Below are positions 1 through 7,179 of a stretch of 7,715 bases of DNA, piece by piece (position 1 is the first letter of the stretch; the number at the start of each line of letters is the position of its first letter). The translations under genes were made by a program, and so were the position numbers. The notes beneath the pieces are model-generated. The model saw only the letters and a program-made list of their open reading frames with translations. It was not told the origin of the DNA and searched no databases. This stretch comes from DASZTU01 sp035547675. Its GTDB lineage: Bacteria > Pseudomonadota > Alphaproteobacteria > Rhizobiales > Devosiaceae. The stretch spans positions 1 through 7,715 of the forward strand of contig DASZUI010000189.1 of NCBI GenBank assembly GCA_035547675.1. Reading direction: 5' to 3'.

Positions 1-1
1 G

Positions 2-602
2 GCCAATGGCAGCTTCGAGCGCGAAATCGTCCCGGTCGAGATAGCCGACCGCAAGGGCACGCGGATCGTCTCCACCGACGAGCACATCCGGCCCGATGCT
101 TCGGCCGAGGCCATGGCCAGGCTCCGGCCGGCCTTTGCCGCTGATGGCACCGTGACCGCCGGCAATTCGTCCGGCATCAATGACGGCGCGGCGGCGCTCG
201 TACTTTTGAGCGAGGCCGAAGCGGCGCGCCGCGGCGTGGCGCCCCTCGCCCGCATCGCCGCCTGGGCGCATGTGGGCCTCGACCCCCAGTTCATGGGGCT
301 GGGGCCGATCCCCGCCAGCAGGAAGGCGCTGGAGCGCGCCGGCTGGACCGCCGGCCAGGTCGACCTGTGGGAAATCAACGAGGCCTTTGCGGCGCAAAGC
401 CTTGCGGTGATTTCGGAGCTGGCGCTCGACCCTCAACGGGTCAACGTCCATGGTGGGGCGATTGCGCTCGGCCATCCGATCGGGGCGTCGGGCGCCCGCG
501 TCCTGACCACGCTGCTGCACGCCTTTGGCCGCCGCGGCGGCAAGCGCGGCATCGCCACGCTCTGCATCGGCGGCGGCATGGGTATTGCCATGGCGGTGGA
601 AC

Positions 603-610
<8 letters not shown>
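2..610 (+). CDS. Acetyl-CoA C-acetyltransferase (thiolase), C-terminal part; 5' end outside window
   Basis: This is the last 202 residues of a thiolase of about 390 residues. The frame is open from base 2, so the gene begins upstream. Visible thiolase motifs are NEAFA (bases 377-391), the GHPIG block with the catalytic His codon at 473-475, and CIGGGMG with the second catalytic Cys codon at 563-565. The N-terminal nucleophilic Cys lies outside the window. The family condenses two acetyl-CoA to acetoacetyl-CoA or performs the reverse thiolysis, in the cytoplasm. The next gene, acetoacetyl-CoA synthetase, starts within its last codons (8-base overlap), implying translational coupling and a shared role in acetoacetate or polyhydroxybutyrate turnover. 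Both a biosynthetic (PhaA-like) and a degradative (AtoB-like) role fit; the missing N-terminal half prevents a choice, so no symbol is given. Confidence 0.95.
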
Positions 611-2536
<1,926 letters not shown>

Positions 2537-2540
<4 letters not shown>

Positions 2541-3172
2541 CGGAAGGTCCGTTCGATTCCCGTCCAGACGGCCTCGTGCGAGCCCTCATGGTTCGATCTG
2601 CCCGGTGCGGTAAGCACGCCTTTGGGTGCGGCGTAGCTCGAAATTCTGCGCGTCGGACGTTCGTGCCAGCTCAGGTTGAAGGCCCAATAGCGCGGAAAGA
2701 ACTCCATGCCGGAATAGGGCAGGTGGTCGTGTATCCACCACGCCAGCTTCTGCCAGTCGCCCTCCGCCTGGAAATGGTCCCAGAAGCTCGGGACAACGAT
2801 GCAGGCGGTCGCGCCCATATGCCCAGCAGCATCGCGCTCGTCCCAGATATGCCCTGCGTAGTTGGCCTGGTTGCGCGCGCAATTATAACCGGGCTTGCCC
2901 TCCTTCTGCAGCTGGTTGCCGAGGCCGTTGACCTCTTTGGACCGATAGGCCGATCGGATGGCGATGCGGCCAAATCTGTTCTGCAATGGCTCCAATAGCT
3001 GTTCACAAAGCTGGGTGCCCGCTGCAATCGCCAGGTCGGGATCGTCCGGAATGTTGGCGAGGCCGTGAATTGCGGCGATGTCGGAGAACAGGAAGTCCCG
3101 CATGAAGAAGCTCCGCGAGAGACGGATGCGCCCAAACTCGGTGAGCGCTGCGACCGATGCCGGTTTTTTCAT
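2537..3172 (-). CDS. Conserved hypothetical protein, weakly M15-peptidase-like with degenerate active site
   Basis: This is a 211-residue soluble protein without an obvious signal peptide or membrane segment. Three places recall the M15A D-Ala-D-Ala carboxypeptidase fold: IRSAYRS (residues 72-78) in place of SGYRS, AGHMGATACIVV (116-127) where M15A enzymes have an H-x6-D zinc motif, and MEFFPRYWAFNLSWH (156-170) in place of the E...WVH segment. The Asp of the H-x6-D motif is not at its place and the WVH histidine reads WAF, so peptidase activity is doubtful. C98, H108, H118, C124 and H170 are possible alternative ligands. The C-terminal half is rich in Trp and His. I chose ATG 3172 because GGCGGTG lies 8 bases upstream; GTG at 3181, adding three residues, is possible. 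The stop TAG overlaps the acetoacetyl-CoA synthetase stop. The coding nature is well supported; the fold assignment is inference and could be wrong. Confidence 0.8.
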
Positions 3173-3339
3173 CTGATGCACACCGCCGGAGCTAATCCTG
3201 TAAAAAGTGGTCGTCCCAGGCTCCTAACCGGCTTGGGCCGTTCCGTTCCGTCATTCATGCGAGTGCCCCCTTGTTCCCCGATGCGTATCGCCCGATCGAG
3301 ATGTTTGCCAGCCTGGGCCTCCGCTCGCCAAATCGCTCG

Positions 3340-3356
3340 GGCCGGCAATTCCGGCC
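3340..3356. repeat. Inverted repeat, 6-base arms
   Basis: GGCCGG and CCGGCC flank CAATT. It lies 117 bases before the FecR-like gene and has no T-run, so it is not a terminator. It could be an operator or simply GC-rich chance. Confidence 0.35.
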
Positions 3357-3458
3357 ATCGGACTTTCGTCGGGCGCCGGCTCCCGACCATGGCGACCGAA
3401 GGGCTGGGACGGGAACTGGTCTGCCGCGTCGGCTTTGCGTCCATGCCGTGATCGGCTG

Positions 3459-3465
3459 AGGAGGG
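3459..3465 (+). promoter_or_regulatory. Strong Shine-Dalgarno fixing a GTG start
   Basis: AGGAGGG lies 7-8 bases before GTG 3473. It decides the start of the FecR-like protein, because no ATG in this frame would leave an intact signal peptide. Confidence 0.85.
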
Positions 3466-3472
3466 CGTCCCA

Positions 3473-4213
3473 GTGCCCGGAATCTATTGGCTTTTGGGGC
3501 CGCTGGTCGCCCTGGCGATGGTGGCCCCCGTACGGGCGGCCGACGCTTGGGCCGCAGCCGACGTGCACGGCTCGGTATTGGCGCTGATCGCCGGCCAATG
3601 GCTCGAAATCAAGCGCGGCGATGCCGTCGGCAGCGGCGTTGCCGTGCGCACGCTTCAGGCCGGAAGCCTGGTGCTCAAACGCGGCGGCGAAACGCTCCGC
3701 CTTGGCCATGACACGACCATCCGCCCGAGTGTCGCCGGCGGCGCCGTCACGATCGAGCAATATAGCGGTGTGCTCTCCATGCTCGAGCCGGGTCGCGGCG
3801 GAACCCGCCTGGTGACGCCCGGCTTCGTGGCGGCGCCCGCCGCGGCGAGCCTGGTGTCGCGCGTCGCCGCCGGCACGGCGAGCCTGCGTGTCAGCAGCGG
3901 CGCGGTTGAGATCGCCCGGGGCGGCCATCAAGTGCTGGTAACGGCCGGCCAAACCTATTCGCCGCAGGGTGCTGCCGCCGCGGCGGATGCCGGCTCCCCC
4001 GGCAATATCCGGCCGGACGACGAGGCCGATAGCGGCGCAGCAGGTGCCGGCGAGTCCGATGCCGCTGCCGCAGGCGCAGGGGCCGATGCCGCACCGGCGG
4101 AGTCCGGCCATCAGGACAACGGGGTCGGCAATGGCGGCACGCCGGGCAATGGCGGGCAGAACGGCAATGCCGGCGGCAACGGCAATTCCGGCCAGCACCG
4201 GCAATCCAGATAA
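3473..4213 (+). CDS. Exported FecR-domain-like protein with Gly/Asn-rich C-terminal tail
   Basis: This is a 246-residue protein with a GTG start and an excellent Shine-Dalgarno. Residues 1-22 form a signal peptide (hydrophobic core LLGPLVALAMVAP, predicted cleavage after VRA), so the mature protein is periplasmic or outside the cell. Residues about 28-165 are built of short beta-like repeats (LEIKRGDAVGSG, SLVLKRGGETLRLG, a VTPGF...ASLRVSSGAVEI segment and VLVTAGQ), the pattern of FecR domains in which a mature beta-rich domain follows an export signal. Residues 166-211 are Ala-rich and acidic, and the last 35 are Gly/Asn/Gln repeats. There is no anti-sigma N-terminal domain or transmembrane anchor, so it is not a classical sigma regulator of the FecR type. 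The response regulator starts 63 bases downstream on the same strand, so co-transcription is plausible and a sensory or ligand-presenting role can be imagined, but the sequence does not show it. Confidence 0.8.
   Translation: MPGIYWLLGPLVALAMVAPVRAADAWAAADVHGSVLALIAGQWLEIKRGDAVGSGVAVRTLQAGSLVLKRGGETLRLGHDTTIRPSVAGGAVTIEQYSGVLSMLEPGRGGTRLVTPGFVAAPAAASLVSRVAAGTASLRVSSGAVEIARGGHQVLVTAGQTYSPQGAAAAADAGSPGNIRPDDEADSGAAGAGESDAAAAGAGADAAPAESGHQDNGVGNGGTPGNGGQNGNAGGNGNSGQHRQSR
4106..4210 (+). repeat. Low-complexity GGCAAT/GGCGG repeat encoding a Gly/Asn-rich tail
   Basis: Imperfect copies of GGCAAT and GGCGG units encode residues 212-246 of the FecR-like protein, with GNGG-type steps interrupted by Gln, Thr and Pro. 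Such tracts are usually flexible or matrix-associated and can change length by slippage; here the units are imperfect enough to be fairly stable. Confidence 0.6.
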
Positions 4214-4276
4214 ATCCTGCAACGCCCTTGGTTCGGCTGCGTTACGCCCCCGTTCTTTCCATGCAGGGTTCCACGT

Positions 4277-4954
4277 ATGCCGATCCGCATTCTCCTCGTC
4301 GATGATCACCCCGCCCTTGTCCGCGGGCTGGCCAGCCTGTTCGAGGACGAGCGTTTCCTTGTCGTAGGCACGGCGGATACCTCAGAGGGTCTGCTGGAGC
4401 TGGCTCGCGCGCAGCGTCCGGATATCGCAATTACCGATCTCAGCATGCCGGGCGATGTCTTCGAGGCCATCGCAGAGACTGTTCGTCTCGGCACGCGCGT
4501 CGTGATCTTCACGGCCTATGCCGATCCCAAGCTTGCCTTCCGCGCCTTGGAGGCCGGAGCGCTCGGCTTCGTGCTCAAGGGCCGCCCGGCGGACGATCTG
4601 TTCGAGGCGGTACGGGCCGTCGAAGCAGGGCAGGTCTTCGTCTCGCCCGAACTCGCGCCCCGCATTCTCGCGGCACTGCAGGCGCACAAGGCCGGCGAGC
4701 AGCCGGGGCGCGGCCATCAGCTCAGCCTGCGCGAGCAGCAGATCGTCGACGGGCTGCTGCGCGCCAAGACCAACAAGGAAATCGCCCGCGAGCTCAATCT
4801 CAGCGAAAAGACGATCAAGCATTACATGACCAATCTCATGGCCAAGCTGGGCGCCAAGAACCGGCTCGACGTGGTGCTGGCCGTCCAGGCGACGCCGGCG
4901 CTGCTGCCCCAGGCGCCCGCGCCCACCCTGTCGGAGCCCTATAAGGGGGCATAG
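4277..4954 (+). CDS. NarL/FixJ-family response regulator (REC + LuxR-type HTH)
   Basis: This is a 225-residue cytoplasmic transcription factor. The receiver domain spans residues 3-118, with the acidic pair D9-D10, phosphoacceptor D54 in ITDLSMPG, T79 and K101, all intact, so phosphorylation is expected. A linker of about 25 residues leads to a LuxR-type helix-turn-helix at about 149-203, with LSLREQQIVDGLL and the recognition segment NKEIARELNLSEKTIKHYM. A Pro/Ala-rich tail of about 20 residues (206-225) follows, and its codons overlap the 3' end of the kinase gene on the other strand. ATG 4277 has AGGG 8 bases upstream. The convergent sensor kinase is the likely partner, because it is of the HisKA_3 type that pairs with NarL-type regulators. 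Target genes are not evident, though the FecR-like gene just upstream and the DUF1236 genes nearby are candidates. Confidence 0.95.
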   Translation: MPIRILLVDDHPALVRGLASLFEDERFLVVGTADTSEGLLELARAQRPDIAITDLSMPGDVFEAIAETVRLGTRVVIFTAYADPKLAFRALEAGALGFVLKGRPADDLFEAVRAVEAGQVFVSPELAPRILAALQAHKAGEQPGRGHQLSLREQQIVDGLLRAKTNKEIARELNLSEKTIKHYMTNLMAKLGAKNRLDVVLAVQATPALLPQAPAPTLSEPYKGA

Positions 4955-6360
4955 GCGACGAGGCGCGCCGTCGCGTCGCCCCTTTCGAAGACCAGCTGAC
5001 CGCCGATTGCCTCGAGGCGCGCCCGCATCCCGGCCAGCCCCAGCCGGGTCCGCGCCGGCTGCGCCGGAGGCGCCTCGGCCGGGCGGGAGGCTTCGACCTT
5101 GTTGGTGATCTCGAGCGTCACTCTGCCCTGCGCGAAGCCGATGGCGATGGCCGCGCTGCCGGAAACCCCATGCCGCGCCGCATTGCCCAACCCCTCCTGC
5201 GCGATTCTGTAGAGGCAAACCTTGAGGTCGAGGGGAGCCTCCGCGGGCAGTTCGCCGAACCGGACATCCACCGTCGCGCCGGTCATTTCCTCATGGCGCC
5301 GCACGGCCAGGCCGATGGCCTCCTCGAGGGCGAGCCCGGAAAGCTCGGGCAGCACCAGTCCCGCCGAGATGTTGCGCAATTCCTCGATGGCCTGTCGCGC
5401 GGCGGCAAGCTCGGCCGGCGCCGCGGACCGCCCGCGCCGCGAGAGCGCGAGAATATGGGCGGCGAGCAGCTGCAGCGGACCATCATGCAGGTCCGCGCCC
5501 ACCTGCGCGAGCAGCCGCTCATTGGCGACGACGGCCTGCCGCCGCAGCTGCACGTTTTCGGCGGCCAGCGTCTGCGAGGCGGCGAGGCTGTCGGCGAGGC
5601 GGTGCTGCTGCGTATCGATGATCCGGCTGGTGCGATGGATGAGGCCGAAAAGCGCAAGGATCGCGATCGCCCCGATCGCCCCGATGATCGTCCATATCCG
5701 CCACTCGGACTGCTTTTGCAGTGCGATAAGGCTCGAGGCGCCGAAATAGAGCTCCGCCGTCGCCTCTACGGCGCCCGAGGCCCGGTCGTGAATGGGTATG
5801 ATGAGTTTGAGAACGGGCAGGGTGCCGGCAGTGCCCGGCCCGACCGCGACGAGCGGCAGCTCGAGCAGGCTGGAAAAGGGCCGCCCCTGCCGCGCCGCTG
5901 CCATGACCGCCGGCGAGGGCTCGCTGTCGATCAGCCCGCTCAGCGATTCATAGAGCAGCGAGCCGTCGGGGCGGCGCAGTCGGATTTGCACCAGCTTGTT
6001 GACCCGCGTGTCGTTGGCCGCCGAGAACAGCGCATTGAGACCCGCGACCGCCTCGGCCGGCAATGGCCGCGCCGGCCCGATCTCCGCCAGCTCGTCCGAC
6101 AGCATCACATCCATGCTGGCGGCGGTGGTATCGGCTATGCCGCTCGTAATGCTCGCCGCCATCTGCACGCTCACCAGCCTGCCCGCCGAAACCATGGCGA
6201 GCCCGACAATCGCCACGGCGACTGCGAGAAACGCGATCTCGAGCGGCGGCAGGCGCCGCCGCGGCGACGTGCTGCCCGGTCGATGGGCCCTGAACAGTGG
6301 AAACCGGCGGAAGCGGATCTTGGTCTCCGATCGAAGCTGATGCGGCACAACGGACAGCAC
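4939..6360 (-). CDS. Membrane sensor histidine kinase, HisKA_3 (NarX/DegS-like) type
   Basis: With GTG 6360 as start this is 473 residues: a basic cytoplasmic tail (1-39), TM1 (about 40-58), a periplasmic sensor of about 160 residues (62-219) that may be a PAS/Cache-like fold, TM2 (about 221-241), a coiled coil (249-283), the dimerisation/phosphoacceptor helix with H292 in DLHDGPLQ, and an ATPase domain with the N box QEGLGNAARHG (N393) and lid glycines LGLAGMRARLEAIGG. The usual D-x-G-x-G of the G1 box is replaced by EITNKVEAS followed by a Pro/Ala-rich insert. It should autophosphorylate and pass phosphate to the convergent response regulator. The start is uncertain: the frame continues to ATG pairs at 6478-6483 (514 residues), but those extra codons have poor GC3 and no Shine-Dalgarno and lie 18 bases from the divergent gene. 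GTG 6348 is also possible. Confidence 0.9.
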   Translation of the reverse strand: MLSVVPHQLRSETKIRFRRFPLFRAHRPGSTSPRRRLPPLEIAFLAVAVAIVGLAMVSAGRLVSVQMAASITSGIADTTAASMDVMLSDELAEIGPARPLPAEAVAGLNALFSAANDTRVNKLVQIRLRRPDGSLLYESLSGLIDSEPSPAVMAAARQGRPFSSLLELPLVAVGPGTAGTLPVLKLIIPIHDRASGAVEATAELYFGASSLIALQKQSEWRIWTIIGAIGAIAILALFGLIHRTSRIIDTQQHRLADSLAASQTLAAENVQLRRQAVVANERLLAQVGADLHDGPLQLLAAHILALSRRGRSAAPAELAAARQAIEELRNISAGLVLPELSGLALEEAIGLAVRRHEEMTGATVDVRFGELPAEAPLDLKVCLYRIAQEGLGNAARHGVSGSAAIAIGFAQGRVTLEITNKVEASRPAEAPPAQPARTRLGLAGMRARLEAIGGQLVFERGDATARLVAYAPL

Positions 6361-6373
6361 GGCCTGCTGTTCC
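6349..6373 (-). promoter_or_regulatory. Candidate EcfG-type (general stress) promoter at 5' end of the sensor kinase
   Basis: Reading the - strand, GGAAC (6373-6369) is followed by 16 bases and CGTT (6352-6349). This exactly matches the known alphaproteobacterial sigma-EcfG consensus GGAAC-N16/17-CGTT. The expected transcription start would be near 6341, inside the kinase frame. No in-frame ATG, GTG or TTG occurs between there and TM1, so either an unusual start is used, the site makes an internal transcript, or the match is fortuitous. Confidence 0.4.
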
Positions 6374-6501
6374 AGAAGCGCCGCGCCACCAGGTAATTCG
6401 GCAATATAGGTGCCGTGATCCAGATCGGAGACTTTGGTCCGAGCAACGATTGCTTGCGCAGCAGATTGCCCAAGAGCCATCATCAAATACGGAGCTAAAG
6501 A

Positions 6502-6834
6502 ATGAGCAACAGGATACTTACCGTGGCTGCCGCCCTGCTGCTGGCCGCGACCAGCGCGCCGGTGCTTGCGCAGGACGCGGTCGTGCTCTCGCCGGACCAG
6601 CAGACCACCATCGTCCAGGATTTCTCGGGCACCGACGTGACCCCGGTGCCGAGCGTCGATTTCGATGTCGACGTGGGCGCCGCCGTGCCGGACACGATCG
6701 AGCTGCACCCGGTGCCGGACAGCATCGTCAAGGTCGTGCCGGGATACAGCAAGTATGAATATTTCCGCATCGCGGACGGCCGCACGGTGATCGTCGAGCC
6801 GACGACCAAGAAGGTCATAACGGTGCTCAAATAG
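6502..6834 (+). CDS. Small exported DUF1236-family protein
   Basis: This 110-residue protein starts at ATG 6502, with GGAG 7 bases upstream. Residues 1-23 are a clear signal peptide (MSNR, hydrophobic core, cleavage after VLA before QD). The mature part of about 87 residues carries the DUF1236 pattern: LSPDQQTTIV (29-38), VDFDVDVGAAVP (about 51-62), IELHPVPDSIVKVVPGY, then YFRIADGRTVIVEP and KKVITVL at the C-terminus. The family is found mainly in Hyphomicrobiales, is predicted periplasmic, and has no established biochemical function. The gene is followed by a strong hairpin terminator, so it is probably monocistronic. Its promoter must lie in 6361-6501, a region otherwise open in the kinase frame, which argues that the kinase really starts further in. 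The partial gene at 7180 appears to encode a paralogue. Confidence 0.9.
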   Translation: MSNRILTVAAALLLAATSAPVLAQDAVVLSPDQQTTIVQDFSGTDVTPVPSVDFDVDVGAAVPDTIELHPVPDSIVKVVPGYSKYEYFRIADGRTVIVEPTTKKVITVLK

Positions 6835-6858
6835 GCGCCGAGAGCCCGAAGAAACGGC

Positions 6859-6890
6859 AAACCCCCGCCGAGCTGCTCGGCGGGGGTTTT
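6859..6890. terminator. Bidirectional rho-independent terminator
   Basis: A perfect 14-base-pair stem (AAACCCCCGCCGAG with CTCGGCGGGGGTTT) closes a CTG loop and ends in TTTT on the + strand and TTT on the - strand. It lies 24 bases after the DUF1236 gene and 46 bases after the stop of the convergent microprotein, so it can end both transcripts. Confidence 0.92.
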
Positions 6891-6935
6891 GCGTTGCACC
6901 AGGCGGCTGCCGGCGCGGGCCTGCGGCCATATGCG

Positions 6936-7013
6936 CTAGTGCACCGAATACGCCATGAACAGCGCGCCGATCGACAGCAGGTAGAGGGCGGAAAGGGAAG
7001 CGAGGCGGAGCAT
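6936..7013 (-). CDS. 25-residue single-pass membrane microprotein, putatively stress-induced
   Basis: ATG 7013 to TAG 6936 encodes 25 residues: MLRL at the start, an uninterrupted hydrophobic stretch at about 5-22 (ASLSALYLLSIGALFMAY), then SVH. One arginine near the N-terminus predicts the C-terminus outside. The case for a real gene is its context: AAGGAG lies 9 bases upstream, a sigma-EcfG-type promoter ends 33 bases before the ATG, and a strong hairpin follows. The predicted transcript of about 180-190 bases carries nothing else. The frame is open far upstream, but that longer reading runs through the promoter and antisense to the 7180 gene, so it is a shadow. I do not recognise the family. 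By analogy with other one-helix microproteins it could modulate a membrane complex, which is inference. A non-coding small RNA is the alternative. Confidence 0.65.
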   Translation of the reverse strand: MLRLASLSALYLLSIGALFMAYSVH

Positions 7014-7022
7014 TTCGAGGAA

Positions 7023-7028
7023 CTCCTT
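7023..7028 (-). promoter_or_regulatory. Shine-Dalgarno of the 25-residue ORF
   Basis: AAGGAG on the - strand, 9 bases before ATG 7013. It is the best ribosome site in this part of the window and the main reason to believe the short ORF is translated. Confidence 0.7.
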
Positions 7029-7046
7029 CAATGGTTTCCTCTGCCC

Positions 7047-7072
7047 AACGGCGGTATCGCCGCCCACGTTCC
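7047..7072 (-). promoter_or_regulatory. EcfG-type (general stress response) promoter of the microprotein gene
   Basis: On the - strand GGAAC (7072-7068) is followed by 17 bases and CGTT (7050-7047), a full match to the established sigma-EcfG consensus GGAAC-N16/17-CGTT. The transcription start should fall near 7040, giving a leader of about 26 bases before the ATG at 7013 with the Shine-Dalgarno inside it. The position is intergenic and the spacing to the ORF is what a functional promoter would need. Confidence 0.7.
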
Positions 7073-7099
7073 GCCGGTCGAAAGTCCTCTGCTTCCCCG

Positions 7100-7109
7100 G
7101 ACCTAGGTC
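7100..7109. repeat. Perfect 10-base palindrome GACCTAGGTC
   Basis: It lies between the divergent microprotein promoter and the DUF1236-like gene at 7180, 28 bases upstream of the EcfG -35 element and 70 bases before the ATG. It could be an operator for either gene; nothing else supports this. Confidence 0.25.
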
Positions 7110-7179
7110 GCCAGCAACTCCCGCAAAGCCGGCGGGTTGTTGCAGCAATCGACATCCAATTCGTGAAGAAGAGTTGCCC

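Larger units (their letters stand above)
3173..3472. other. Divergent intergenic region, no convincing gene
   Basis: These 300 bases separate two divergently transcribed genes and should hold both promoters. Short open frames exist, for example + strand 3257-3451, but none has a Shine-Dalgarno and their composition is not coding-like. Visible structure is a perfect inverted repeat with 6-base arms and a 5-base loop at 3340-3356, and a tandem GTTCC-GTTCC at 3240-3249. I could not identify a clear -35/-10 pair on either strand. Confidence 0.6.

Noticed and set aside
3226..3249. Possible EcfG-type promoter for the M15-like gene (GGAAC ... GGTT on - strand)
   Set aside because: The spacing is 15 bases and the second element is GGTT, not CGTT; both depart from the consensus.
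3257..3451. Short + strand ORFs in the divergent intergenic region
   Set aside because: No ribosome site, Arg/Cys-rich composition and no codon bias; they look like chance frames.
4221..4243. AACGC...GCGTT stem between the FecR-like gene and the response regulator
   Set aside because: A 5-bp stem with a 13-base loop and no T-run; not a credible terminator.
3251..4309. 352-residue - strand ORF opposite the FecR-like gene
   Set aside because: Low-complexity Ala/Gly/Arg reading of the antisense strand, with no signal peptide or motif; the + strand frame has both a signal peptide and a perfect Shine-Dalgarno.
7120..7136. Hairpin CCCGC...GCGGG followed by TTGTTG before the gene at 7180
   Set aside because: Only a 5-bp stem and no T-run; too weak to call a terminator or attenuator.
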